From Planctomycetota bacterium (GTDB taxonomy: Bacteria > Planctomycetota > UBA1135 > GCA-002686595), in the NCBI GenBank assembly GCA_012960475.1, contig DUBE01000040.1, forward strand, positions 1-64,000: 64,000 bases of DNA, in the 5' to 3' direction. Numbering within the stretch: the stretch's first letter is position 1; each line of letters begins with the position of its first letter. The notes below the pieces were generated by a model. That model had not been told where the DNA came from. It saw only the letters and a program-made list of their open reading frames with translations, and made no database searches. The translations under genes and the position numbers were made by a program. This document shows, piece after piece, positions 6,367-14,961 of this stretch.

Positions 6367-8330
6367 GGTTGTTGCTTTGGTTGGGCCAGAGAGGCCTTGG
6401 GATCAGGAGCCGGAGTGTCTTGATGGGTGAGATAGGTGTAGCCCCGCAGGCCCGCTTCGTAGCGTTCCCAAAATGCGCCGGATTCTTCAAAGGTCATGCG
6501 CCCTGCTTCAAGAGCGTCTTCCACATGTCCGCGCAGGCTGCGCAGCAGGTCCTCTTCAAAGTACTCTACATAGGAAAGCACTTCCTTGACACGGTCCCCG
6601 CGCAGGATGTTGGAGAGGCGCGGCCTGCCCCGCTCGTCTAGGTCCACATGCACCACATTGGTGTCCCCGAAGAGGTTGTGCATGTCCCCTAGAATCTCCT
6701 GGTAGGCGCCGGTCAGGAAGAAGCCCATGTGATAGGGCTCGGAGTCCTTGAGAGCGTGGACCTCAAGCACATCCTTGGTGCCCTGTTGATCTAAGAAGCG
6801 TCCGATGCGTCCGTCAGAATCGCAGGTCAGGTCCGCCAGAGTGGCGCGACGGGTGGGCTCCTCGTTCAGCCGTTGAATTGGCATCACGGGAAAAACCTGA
6901 TCGATGGCCCAGGCGTCCGGCAGGGACTGGAAGATCGACATGTTGACGAAGTAGGTGTCCGAGAGAGTGAGCTCCAGGCCCTGCATGTCCTCGGGCACCA
7001 CATCCATCTGGCGTACGACTCTCAGCACCCCGTTGGCGGCCCGCCAAAAGTGTTCTTCCACCTGGCCGCGCTGCACCAGGTTGAGCAAGCCGGTCTCGAA
7101 CAGCAGCCCCGCCTTTTCGCGCAGGTCCAGAGCATCGTGATAATGCTCCTGGGCGTTGCCCTCGGTCAGCCCGCTTGCCAGCGCCGCCATCTCGCGCACC
7201 ACGTCAGGCGCGTCCAGCGTCAGAGGCTGGGGGTCGTGGCCGTCCTCGAATGAGGAAACGCCCACAACCTCGGCTACCAGCACCGCGTGGTGGGCGGCGA
7301 TGGCCCGGCCGGACTCGGAAACAACCGTCGGCTGGGTGATGTTGTGTTTGCGGCAGGCTTCCCCCAGGCTCCAGACCACATCGTTGGCGTACTCCTGCAG
7401 GGAGTAGTTCATGGTGGAGTCGCTGTCCACCGCGTCCCCTTCGTAATTGACCCCCAGGCCTCCTCCCACATCGAACCAATCGATGCGGCAGCCGAGTTCA
7501 CTGAGGCCTACAAAGATGTGGGTGGCTTCCCGCAGGGCTTGTTTGAGCGAACGGATCTGGGTGATCTGGCTGCCGATGTGGAAGTGGCAGAGGCGCAGGC
7601 AGGAGAGCATGCCCCGTGCCCCAAGGGTTTCGGTAACCGCCACGATCTCCCGTGCGGTCAAGCCGAATTTGGAACGGTCCCCTGAAGAATCCTGCCAGCG
7701 ACCTGATCCGCGCAGCGCCAATTTGCTGCGCACCCCGATCACCGGCTGGATGCCCAAGCGTTCGGACGCGGCCAGAATCGTGTCGAGTTCGGTGAGTTTT
7801 TCCACCACCAGCACTGCGGTGATGCCCAGGTGCGAGGCCAGGAGCGCCATCTCCACATACTCCTGGTCTTTGTACCCGTTGCAGATCATCAGGGTGCCCT
7901 CGCCCGCCTGGATCGAGATGCCCGCGATCAGCTCGGGCTTTGAGCCCACTTCAAGACCCATGCCATAGGAGCGGCCTTCCTTGAGCAGAGCCTCCACCAC
8001 ATGGCGCTCCTGGTTGACCTTGATGGGAAAGACCCCGCGGTAGGGCGCATTGAAATCGTATTCCCGGCGGGCGTGGTTGAAGGCCGTGTTGATCTGGCGT
8101 ACCCGGGCGCGAAGCAAGCCGTCGAAGCGCAGCAGGAGCGGCGCGCTCACGCCTCGCTGGCGGATTTGTTCCACCAGCTTGGGCAGATCGATGCTGCCCC
8201 CCTCGGGGCCCTCGGGGGTCACGGTCAGGTTGCCCAGGGGGCTGACCCCGAAGAAGGGCTGGCCCCAAGCGGAAATGTTGTAGAGCTCTTCGCTCCTGGC
8301 AGCATTCCAGGGTTGGGGGGACGTGTTCAT
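6363..8330 (-). CDS. speA: Biosynthetic arginine decarboxylase (SpeA)
   Basis: PLP enzyme turning arginine into agmatine, the first step of polyamine synthesis. The 655-residue length is typical. RGVFPIKVNQ contains the PLP lysine, GLEVGSKPEL follows, DVGGGLGVNYEG is the phosphate-binding glycine loop, and TCDSDGRIG carries the second-subunit catalytic Cys. The start MNTSPQPWNA (ATG 8328-8330) replaces a longer frame opening at 8444 because that extension is proline-rich low-complexity sequence and overlaps a TATAAT box at 8361-8366. The downstream slyD overlaps by 4 bases. Agmatine and putrescine metabolism recurs conceptually in the amine operon at 58.8-64 kb. Confidence 0.96.
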   Translation of the reverse strand: MNTSPQPWNAARSEELYNISAWGQPFFGVSPLGNLTVTPEGPEGGSIDLPKLVEQIRQRGVSAPLLLRFDGLLRARVRQINTAFNHARREYDFNAPYRGVFPIKVNQERHVVEALLKEGRSYGMGLEVGSKPELIAGISIQAGEGTLMICNGYKDQEYVEMALLASHLGITAVLVVEKLTELDTILAASERLGIQPVIGVRSKLALRGSGRWQDSSGDRSKFGLTAREIVAVTETLGARGMLSCLRLCHFHIGSQITQIRSLKQALREATHIFVGLSELGCRIDWFDVGGGLGVNYEGDAVDSDSTMNYSLQEYANDVVWSLGEACRKHNITQPTVVSESGRAIAAHHAVLVAEVVGVSSFEDGHDPQPLTLDAPDVVREMAALASGLTEGNAQEHYHDALDLREKAGLLFETGLLNLVQRGQVEEHFWRAANGVLRVVRQMDVVPEDMQGLELTLSDTYFVNMSIFQSLPDAWAIDQVFPVMPIQRLNEEPTRRATLADLTCDSDGRIGRFLDQQGTKDVLEVHALKDSEPYHMGFFLTGAYQEILGDMHNLFGDTNVVHVDLDERGRPRLSNILRGDRVKEVLSYVEYFEEDLLRSLRGHVEDALEAGRMTFEESGAFWERYEAGLRGYTYLTHQDTPAPDPKASLAQPKQQP

Positions 8331-8360
8331 GGACCTTGCTCGCTTGTTTTGAGCCCGGCG

Positions 8361-8366
8361 ATTATA
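8361..8366 (-). promoter_or_regulatory. -10 box TATAAT (reverse strand) of speA
   Basis: Perfect TATAAT on the reverse strand, 30 bases upstream of the chosen speA ATG, leaving a leader of about 23 bases. The -35 region is GC-rich and unremarkable. Confidence 0.5.
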
Positions 8367-8558
8367 GGGAGGTGGTTTGCCCCCCGGGGGGGGCGGCGTC
8401 GGTGATTGAGGAAAAACTGAAGGGTGGGGCGAATCGAATGGCAAGGGAGCGGGGGGCGGCGTCGGGACATGAACCCTGGGGGCGGGACCCTGGGCAAACA
8501 GATCGAAGCGATGGGCATGAGTGTCTTGAGCCCCGTCGCGGACTGCAGTTTCATTCTG

Positions 8559-8564
8559 TAGGCT
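8559..8564 (+). promoter_or_regulatory. -10 box TAGGCT of pepA, leaderless layout
   Basis: TAGGCT ends 9 bases before ATG 8574. The same hexamer is found 7 bases before GTG 34961. Confidence 0.45.
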
Positions 8565-8573
8565 GCCCCTCCC

Positions 8574-10037
8574 ATGACGACCCTGCGATATCCCCGAACC
8601 ATCGATTCACTCCTGCGCGGCACCGATCACCTTCTGGTGGTGGGCAGCGAAGCGACTCTGAAGGCCAAGCGAAACGCTGGGCTGTCTGCTCTTCCCAAAG
8701 AGATCAGAGCCTGTTGCAAAGACCTGGCCAGCGACCTGAGTGCGGGTCGGCGAGGCAATGCTGCGGGCAGTCTGTGCGCTGGGAGCGTGCGCAAAGTTGC
8801 GATCGGCATGCTGCCTGACAGGGTCTCCCGTCACAACAGCCCCTCCCGCGCGGAGGCAGTGCGTAGCGTGATGGCACGTTCCAATACGGGCAAGAAGGGC
8901 AAGGGTGCGGTGCTGCTGCTGCTGGACGATCCCGCCCATCAAGAGGCGGCGACCTTGGCTCTTGCACGGAACCTGCATCTGTTCAACGGCCGTTCAGGGG
9001 CCAAGAAAAAGAGCCCGAGCCTCGGGATCCTGGCTATCGACCGCAAGGGCAAGGTTCTTACGACGAGCAGGTACCTTCAACAGGCGGTGGTTTCTCTGCG
9101 GGATGCGGCGCGCATGGTGGACACTCCGCCCACAGAACTAGATCCCGCTGGTTTCCAGAAGGACGCCTGGCGACTTGTGCGTGGCATGCCCGGGGTGACC
9201 AAGCGCGCGATCATCGGAGACAAACTGCTGGAGGCCGGGCTCGGAGGAATCCATGGGGTTGGTCGTTGTGCCCTCTCGCCCCCGCGTCTGTTGATCCTGA
9301 GCTACAAGCCCAGGAATGCCAAGGGGCATGTGGCTCTGGTGGGTAAGGGCGTGACCTATGACACGGGCGGACTGTCTCTCAAGGTGGGCGGCGGCATGGT
9401 GGGCATGAAAGGCGATATGGGAGGTGCGGCGGCTGTGCTTGGGGCCTTCCGCACCCTGGCCAGCTCAGGGATCAAGAAACGCGTCAGCGCCCTGTTGTGC
9501 ATGGCAGAAAACGCCATCGGCCCTGACGCTTTCAAGAACGACGACATCTTGGACTTGCACTCGGGCTTGCGGGTGGAAATCAACAACACGGATGCGGAGG
9601 GTCGTCTCGTGCTGGCAGATGGGGTGAGCTATGCCGCGCGCATACTCAAGGCCGACACCATCATTGATGCGGCCACCTTGACCGGGGCCCAACTGGTGGC
9701 CACGGGCCGCTTGCACGCGGGGCTGGTGTCCGATGATGAGGACCTGGAGAACATCTTGGTCCAAGCGGGTCGCCATACGGGTGAATTGGTACACCCCCTG
9801 CCCTATGCCCCGGAATTCCACCGCAAAGAATTCGTCAGCACCGTGGCGGACATGCGTAACTCGGTCAAAGATCGCATGAATGCCCAGAGCTCCTGCGCGG
9901 GCGAGTTCATCCGTTGGCAACTGGACGGAACCAAGGCCCGTTGGGCCCATGTGGATCTGGCCGGTCCAGCGATGATTGCTGGGCGAGGGTCTGGTTTTGG
10001 CGCGGCCCTATTGGCCGAAGCGGTGCGCGGGTTGTAG
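8574..10037 (+). CDS. pepA: Leucyl aminopeptidase, M17 family (PepA-like)
   Basis: A 487-residue cytosolic two-metal aminopeptidase. The C-terminal catalytic domain carries all family landmarks: VALVGKGVTYDTGGLSLK (metal-binding Lys and Asp), MKGDMGGAAAVLG (Asp), and NTDAEGRLVLADG (residues ~341-353), which holds the metal-binding Asp and Glu and the catalytic Arg. The N-terminal macro-like domain is divergent, as is normal for M17. TAGGCT 9 bases upstream supports the start. The 3' end overlaps the convergent dihydrouridine synthase gene by 30 bases. Confidence 0.95.
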   Translation: MTTLRYPRTIDSLLRGTDHLLVVGSEATLKAKRNAGLSALPKEIRACCKDLASDLSAGRRGNAAGSLCAGSVRKVAIGMLPDRVSRHNSPSRAEAVRSVMARSNTGKKGKGAVLLLLDDPAHQEAATLALARNLHLFNGRSGAKKKSPSLGILAIDRKGKVLTTSRYLQQAVVSLRDAARMVDTPPTELDPAGFQKDAWRLVRGMPGVTKRAIIGDKLLEAGLGGIHGVGRCALSPPRLLILSYKPRNAKGHVALVGKGVTYDTGGLSLKVGGGMVGMKGDMGGAAAVLGAFRTLASSGIKKRVSALLCMAENAIGPDAFKNDDILDLHSGLRVEINNTDAEGRLVLADGVSYAARILKADTIIDAATLTGAQLVATGRLHAGLVSDDEDLENILVQAGRHTGELVHPLPYAPEFHRKEFVSTVADMRNSVKDRMNAQSSCAGEFIRWQLDGTKARWAHVDLAGPAMIAGRGSGFGAALLAEAVRGL

Positions 10038-10973
10038 GTCTGTCTGCAAGGCATGGAGTCGATCCATCACCTTGTTTGGATCACGCTCATGCAACCAACT
10101 GCGGCGGCCGTCTGGGCCTTCGGCGATGCCGCCCACGGACCAGTGGCGCAGGAGCTGTTTGAGTCGTGAGACGGTTCCTCTTAGGGGCGCGTTTCGGGCG
10201 AGCAGGCCGTCAGCGTAGGAGAGCAGGAAGTCGGCGCACTCGGCGGCGTCAGGCTCGTGGCCGGAGAAAATCCAGGGGTTGCCCAGGGCCGCGCGGCCCA
10301 CCATGGCGTATTGACAACCGGTCTCGCTGCGCATGCGTTCGAAGTCCTGGTGTGTGTTGATGCCGCCATTGCCGCAGAGGGGTACGCTGCTGGCGGCGAC
10401 GGCGCGGGCCAGGCGTTCCCAGGGAGCCAGAGGGGCGTAGGCTTCCCGGCGGGTGCGGGCGTGCAGGGTGACCATCGCGGCTCCGCCCGCGCAGGCGGCG
10501 CGGATCAGGTCTTCGAGCAACTCGTCGTCCTCTCCGCCTGCACGCAGTTTGGCGGTTACGGGAACCTGCTCTCCCACGGCGGCGTGAATGTCCGCGACGA
10601 CCCCTTCGAGACTCTTCGGATCGTCGAGCAAGGACGAACCGGCGCAACCCTTGAGGGCTCCCTTGGAAGGGCAGCCGAAGTTCAGGTCGATCAGCTTGAC
10701 TCCGCTGTCGACGGCAGTGCGCGCGGTTTGGATCAGGGCCTCGCTCGCGCTGCCCATCAACTGCAGTCCCACGGGAATCGGACCCTGGGGGCCCAGGTGT
10801 TCTTGGATCGTGCGCGCGGTACGTGCTTGGTTGGAGACCCGCAGGAACTCGGTGAAGGTGCCCCCCAAGTCGTTTGGGCTGTGAAGATCCAGCACCAGTC
10901 GCCGAAAGAGGGGATCGGTGACGCCCTCCATGGGTGCCAGGAGGTTTCGGGCTGTGAAGGGCAGGCTGGGCAT
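10008..10973 (-). CDS. tRNA-dihydrouridine synthase (Dus family)
   Basis: FMN-dependent enzyme reducing uridine to dihydrouridine in tRNA D-loops. The 321-residue protein has LLAPMEGVTDPLFRR at the start of the TIM barrel, LIDLNFGCPSKGALKGCAG (residues ~95-113) with the catalytic Cys region, VTAKLRAGG, the HARTRREAY His-x-Arg-Thr motif and CGNGGINTHQDF for FMN phosphate. The C-terminal helical RNA-binding domain is present. Length and the GALKGCAG spacing resemble the DusC branch, but I would not fix the tRNA position. Its -10 (TATTCT, 10994-10999) is 20 bases upstream. Confidence 0.9.
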   Translation of the reverse strand: MPSLPFTARNLLAPMEGVTDPLFRRLVLDLHSPNDLGGTFTEFLRVSNQARTARTIQEHLGPQGPIPVGLQLMGSASEALIQTARTAVDSGVKLIDLNFGCPSKGALKGCAGSSLLDDPKSLEGVVADIHAAVGEQVPVTAKLRAGGEDDELLEDLIRAACAGGAAMVTLHARTRREAYAPLAPWERLARAVAASSVPLCGNGGINTHQDFERMRSETGCQYAMVGRAALGNPWIFSGHEPDAAECADFLLSYADGLLARNAPLRGTVSRLKQLLRHWSVGGIAEGPDGRRSWLHERDPNKVMDRLHALQTDLQPAHRFGQ

Positions 10974-10993
10974 GGGAGGCTGGACTGCTGAGC

Positions 10994-10999
10994 AGAATA
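10994..10999 (-). promoter_or_regulatory. -10 box TATTCT (reverse strand) of the dus gene
   Basis: TATTCT on the reverse strand lies 20 bases before the dus ATG, within the 74-base divergent region shared with the dehydratase gene. Confidence 0.4.
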
Positions 11000-11008
11000 C
11001 CAGCAGAC

Positions 11009-11042
11009 GGGCATGATGAGTGGGGCTTCGTTGGGCATGATG
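11009..11042 (+). promoter_or_regulatory. Direct repeat GGGCATGATG x2 with -10 CATGAT for the dehydratase gene
   Basis: GGGCATGATG occurs at 11009-11018 and again at 11033-11042. The second copy contains CATGAT (11036-11041), which ends 6 bases before ATG 11048, a leaderless arrangement. The repeat pair spans the dus/dehydratase divergent region and could be an operator. Confidence 0.35.
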
Positions 11043-11047
11043 GGGGC

Positions 11048-12034
11048 ATGGCTGAAGAAAGAGACCTGAGCGCTTTTGACGCCATCGATTTTGAAGCGGC
11101 CCGGCAACGGCTTGAGGGAGTCGTGGAGCGCACGGAATTGCTGCCTTTTGATGGGGGCGAGGGCATCGAGTTGCGCCTCAAGCTGGAGAACCGTCAGGTG
11201 GTCGGGGCTTTCAAGGCTCGTGGGGCTTGGAACAACATGCAGCGCTTGAGCGAGGCGCAACGCGCAGCGGGGGTGGTCTGCACATCATCAGGAAACCATG
11301 GCAAGGCTCTGGCCTGGGCAGCGGCCAAGGCCGGAGTGCAAGCGACGATTGTCATGCCCGATGACGCCTATCCCAACAAGATTGCCGCATGCCGCGAGGC
11401 CGGAGCAAGAGTGCATCTGGCCCCCGGGCGCATGGCGGCGGAAGAGCTCTGCGCCGAGTTCGTCGCGAATGGTCTCGTGCTCGTGCATCCCTACGATGCG
11501 GCTGGAACCGTGGAGGGAGCGGGCACCGTGGGCTTGGAGATCGCAGAACAATGGCCCGAGGTGGAGTGCGTCCTGATTCCCGTGGGGGGCGGCGGTCTGG
11601 CTGCCGGGGTTTCGTTGGCCTTGCGCCGGAGCCTGGGTTGGGATGTCTGCATCCTGGGGGTCGAGCCCAAAGGGGCCGCCAGCATGAGTCGGGGACTGGA
11701 GGCGGGTGCGCCGGTGACCCTGGAAGAGATCGAGACCCGTGTGCAGGGGCTGTGTCCTCCCGACAGCGGGGCCTTGAATATTTCGATCTTGAAGCTGACC
11801 CTGGATCGCATGTTGACCCTGGAGGACGCGCCCATTTTTCAAGCGCAGAAGGTTCTGGCGCGCGCGGGGGAAACCGTGGAAGTGGCCGGGGCGGCGAGTC
11901 TGGCCCTGGCGCTTGAGCTGCAATCCCGGCACGAGTTGCCCGTTGCCAGAGATCACCCACTGCGGGTGGTCGCCATCGTGTCCGGCGGCAATCCGGATCC
12001 CGCCCAGTTCGCGGCCCTGCTAGAGGATCAGTGA
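11048..12034 (+). CDS. PLP-dependent threonine/serine dehydratase-like enzyme
   Basis: A 328-residue fold-type II PLP enzyme of the short (catabolic) threonine dehydratase group with no C-terminal ACT domain. GAFKARGAWN holds the PLP lysine, TSSGNHGKALAWAA is the phosphate/substrate loop (S-S-G-N-H-G), VGGGGLAAG is the glycine loop for the PLP phosphate, and AIVSGGN closes the fold. Known relatives deaminate threonine or serine to 2-oxo acids, or racemise serine or aspartate; which applies here is open. The lipoprotein gene that follows starts at its stop codon, so the two are co-transcribed. Confidence 0.85.
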   Translation: MAEERDLSAFDAIDFEAARQRLEGVVERTELLPFDGGEGIELRLKLENRQVVGAFKARGAWNNMQRLSEAQRAAGVVCTSSGNHGKALAWAAAKAGVQATIVMPDDAYPNKIAACREAGARVHLAPGRMAAEELCAEFVANGLVLVHPYDAAGTVEGAGTVGLEIAEQWPEVECVLIPVGGGGLAAGVSLALRRSLGWDVCILGVEPKGAASMSRGLEAGAPVTLEEIETRVQGLCPPDSGALNISILKLTLDRMLTLEDAPIFQAQKVLARAGETVEVAGAASLALALELQSRHELPVARDHPLRVVAIVSGGNPDPAQFAALLEDQ

Positions 12035-14112
12035 TGAGTACGGCAAGCAGGGTTGGTTGGGTCTTGATGGTCGGGCTAGGGCTTGCTGCTTGCGGGGATT
12101 CGAAGTTGCAGACCGATGCACCCGAGGAGATCCGGGAGCCGGTTGCACAAGGTCATCTGCTTGTCACTGGCCAGCCTGACTTGATTCTGGTGGCCCTGGA
12201 CGGTTTGCGTTTGGATGATGCCTGGGCCGAATCAGAGGTGGCGCCGTTTCTGAGCGAGTGGATGCCTCGCGCTCATGCTCCTGGGACCATGATTGGCAGC
12301 GCCAGTGGACTCAACAGCGCAATGGCTTCTTTGCTGACTGGACTGAGCGCTCAGGAGCACGGCATCGCATCTCTGCGGGATCCCTTTGGGCAGAAACTTC
12401 CCGCCTCGGCCCAAACCCTGGCGGAAGACCTTGCGCGCCAGGGCTGGCAGCCCTTCGCCAGCGTGGCCGCACCTCAGTTGCGGGACGAACTCAGTGGCTT
12501 TGGGCAGGGATTCTTGGAGTGGTCCGCCCCGATCCTGGATCCGCGGGCGTTTCTGGGTGCGAGCAACATCGCGGCCTTGAGCAGCAATCAGTTGCGCGGC
12601 CTGCCCGATCCTGCGGCGCCGGTGTTTTTGATGTTGCAGTTCTCGGACATGGCTCAGGAGGGGAGGCCGAACCCCTCCGCTGCGATTGCCCGTTTGGAGC
12701 ATCATCTTGCGCCGCACCTGGGGCGCCTGCCCCATGTGCAGAAGGCTCTGGTTCTGGGGCAGACCGATCCGGAAGGGGCCCTGGATGAGATCAAGTCGCT
12801 CTTGGGACGCGCTCGGGGTTCCCAGCCCTATCTCGCCTGGCGTCGGGGTCTGCGTGAGGCGCGGCTTGGGGCGATCGATCAGGCCCTGGCAGCGGTGCTT
12901 GAACAACTGCGGGCCCTGGGTCGCGGACGGTCCGTGCTGCTTTGCGTGACCTCCCTGCGCGGTGCGCCACTGGCTCCTCCCCAGGGTCGTGTGCGACCGG
13001 CTTTTCTGCCCGATCAGATGCGGGTGGTGGCGCGGGTAGGCAGCTTGGATGCAAAGACCGGGCGGACCTTGCACGGGGTCTTTGATCTGGCGAGTTTGTC
13101 CAAGTACTGCCGAGGCCAGTTGTTTGGCGGTGGACCCCATGAACCCAGGGCAGGGGTGCTGGTGCAGGACCCGGGGCTTGAGCGCTTTGGGGCCTTTGGC
13201 CGCTTTTTCCAGATGGAAGAATATCGTTTGACCGAGCAGGTGCTTTGGAGTGCGGAGGGCGAGCTGCAGGATCTGGTCTCGAATCCGGGGCCGGTGGCGG
13301 TCCTGGGCTCGATCCTCAGACAGAAGCCCTTGTTTGGTTGGCGCCTTGGCGGTTCGCCCGTGGCTCTTGATTTGCGTTGGCGCGTGATGGAGGGCACCCT
13401 CAGGTCAGCGCGGGTGCAAGGCGAGGGCAGCACGGCCTCGGCCAAGGGCGTGCGTGGGCAGGCGCACTTGGAGCCCGGTGGTCAGGTAGACATGCTCGGG
13501 GGGGCGCGCTCACAGAACTGGGTGCTGCATGTGGGGGCAGACACGGCTCTGCCCCATGGACCTTGGTCGGCGGGGATGCCCGCGCTTTCTGTGACCCAGG
13601 ACCCGCTGGCCTGGACCGGCGAAGAACCCCATCCGAGTCTGACCCAGGGCAGCGGGTGGGCGCGTTTGGAATTGCCTGCCGGGGGAGACTTTGAGGTCTG
13701 GATGGTGCGCCATCCCGTGCGCCTGCGTGAGCCCTTTCCGTTGGAGTGGGCGGCGGATCAGGGCCTGCAGGTTACGCAAGTGGGATCCGAGGCGATTTAC
13801 GTGCAGGGCACGGGCGCGGCGGTGATTCAGTTGGGGCTGCCTCCCAAGCGTGAGTGTGCCTTGTCGATTCGGCTGGGAGATCGCTGGCTTGCGCCCTGGG
13901 AGATCGAGAGCGCGGGCATGAAACTGGGGAGTGAGTCCCAGGTGCGGTTGCTCTTGCCGCCGCACTTTGGGGTGCCTGATGGTGCGGGGGGTGTCAGTGG
14001 ATCTGGTCCAGTACACCTGGAGAACCTCACCCCTCAACCCATCTTCGGTCCCCTCGCTGCCGCGCCCTCCGAGGCCCGCGATTTCATCCATTCATTGCCA
14101 CCTGCCGAGTAA
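12034..14112 (+). CDS. Sulfatase-superfamily-like lipoprotein, probably inactive
   Basis: A 692-residue lipoprotein (lipobox GLAAC, near residue 20). PDLILVALDGLRLDDAW (residues ~48-64) resembles the first metal-binding strand of sulfatases and alkaline phosphatases, and SASGLNSAMASLLTGLSAQEHG matches the helix that follows their nucleophile (split as SASGLNSAM and ASLLTGL). The usual Cys/Ser-x-Pro-x-Arg sulfatase motif and the C-terminal metal His residues are not visible, so I infer a non-catalytic or highly divergent member. The last 250 residues are beta-rich without known signatures. A GTG at 12031 is an alternative start; ATG 12034 overlaps the dehydratase stop by one base. Confidence 0.7.
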   Translation: MSTASRVGWVLMVGLGLAACGDSKLQTDAPEEIREPVAQGHLLVTGQPDLILVALDGLRLDDAWAESEVAPFLSEWMPRAHAPGTMIGSASGLNSAMASLLTGLSAQEHGIASLRDPFGQKLPASAQTLAEDLARQGWQPFASVAAPQLRDELSGFGQGFLEWSAPILDPRAFLGASNIAALSSNQLRGLPDPAAPVFLMLQFSDMAQEGRPNPSAAIARLEHHLAPHLGRLPHVQKALVLGQTDPEGALDEIKSLLGRARGSQPYLAWRRGLREARLGAIDQALAAVLEQLRALGRGRSVLLCVTSLRGAPLAPPQGRVRPAFLPDQMRVVARVGSLDAKTGRTLHGVFDLASLSKYCRGQLFGGGPHEPRAGVLVQDPGLERFGAFGRFFQMEEYRLTEQVLWSAEGELQDLVSNPGPVAVLGSILRQKPLFGWRLGGSPVALDLRWRVMEGTLRSARVQGEGSTASAKGVRGQAHLEPGGQVDMLGGARSQNWVLHVGADTALPHGPWSAGMPALSVTQDPLAWTGEEPHPSLTQGSGWARLELPAGGDFEVWMVRHPVRLREPFPLEWAADQGLQVTQVGSEAIYVQGTGAAVIQLGLPPKRECALSIRLGDRWLAPWEIESAGMKLGSESQVRLLLPPHFGVPDGAGGVSGSGPVHLENLTPQPIFGPLAAAPSEARDFIHSLPPAE

Positions 14113-14131
14113 TTGGCGATCATAGATCCCC

Positions 14132-14929
14132 GTGAAACGAATCGTCCTGTGCCGGCCCGAGGGGCCTAGGAATGTGGGCATGGCTCTGCGAGCCTGCCAG
14201 AACTTCGGTCCTTGCGAGTTGCATCTCGTGGCGCCCAGGCGACCGAGTTGCCTCGTGCACCCGGACTTTCAGCAGATGTCCCATGGGGCCGATGAAGCGA
14301 GGCGTGCAATCGTGGTGCATGACACCTTGAAGAACGCCCTGGCGGACACTCACCATGTGGTGGGCTTCACCGCCCGGCCGCGGGACTTGCGCGACCGTCG
14401 GGACTGGCGCAAGGTTGCGCCGGACTTGGAGCAGGTGGCCAGTTCGCCCGACGAGTGTCTGGCCCTGGTCTTCGGCACGGAGGAAACCGGGTTGGATCGC
14501 GGGGAAGTGGACCAGTGCGCGGAACTCGTGCACATTCGAACCAGCGCTTCCCATACTTCGCTGAATCTCGCCATGGCGGTGACCGTGGTACTCTCGGATC
14601 TGTTTGTGGGGGAGGGACATCGGGAGCGTGAGCGGGGCTCCAAGCGTCTGGACCAGGAGGGCCGCTACTTTCTTGCCGGTCGCATGAAGGAGGTCTTTGC
14701 GGAAAAGGTCATGCGCTCCGCCGAGGCGTCAGATCTGGTGATCCAGATGATCGATCGGGTCATGCTGCGAGCGCCTTTGGAGAATCGGGACGCCAAGGCC
14801 TGGCATTTGATCCTGAAGAATCTTGGTTCCGAGCTGACACCTAAGGACCTGGGGCTGGTGACCCACGAAAAGGGACAGCGCCGAAAGGAACTGAAGGAGC
14901 GTCGGGACGCGGGAGAGGACTCCCAATAG
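14132..14929 (+). CDS. SPOUT tRNA/rRNA methyltransferase, TrmJ-like
   Basis: RNA 2'-O-ribose methyltransferase of the SpoU class. Motif 1 is RPEGPRNVGMALRACQNFG (residues ~8-26) with the catalytic Arg-Asn, motif 2 ALVFGTEETGL and motif 3 SHTSLNLAMAV form the trefoil knot that binds S-adenosylmethionine. A helical C-terminal extension of about 90 residues (RSAEASDLVIQMIDRVMLR) matches the TrmJ dimerisation tail, which favours modification of tRNA position 32. It starts at GTG 14132, 19 bases after the previous gene, with no Shine-Dalgarno sequence. Substrate assignment is by family only. Confidence 0.88.
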   Translation: MKRIVLCRPEGPRNVGMALRACQNFGPCELHLVAPRRPSCLVHPDFQQMSHGADEARRAIVVHDTLKNALADTHHVVGFTARPRDLRDRRDWRKVAPDLEQVASSPDECLALVFGTEETGLDRGEVDQCAELVHIRTSASHTSLNLAMAVTVVLSDLFVGEGHRERERGSKRLDQEGRYFLAGRMKEVFAEKVMRSAEASDLVIQMIDRVMLRAPLENRDAKAWHLILKNLGSELTPKDLGLVTHEKGQRRKELKERRDAGEDSQ

Positions 14930-14949
14930 TCGCGGCCCCTCTGGTCCCG

Positions 14950-14955
14950 TAAGCT
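14950..14955 (+). promoter_or_regulatory. -10 box TAAGCT of the cobalamin adenosyltransferase gene
   Basis: TAAGCT ends 6 bases before ATG 14962, giving a leaderless layout even though the upstream gene ends only 32 bases before. Confidence 0.4.
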
Positions 14956-14961
14956 GCATCC

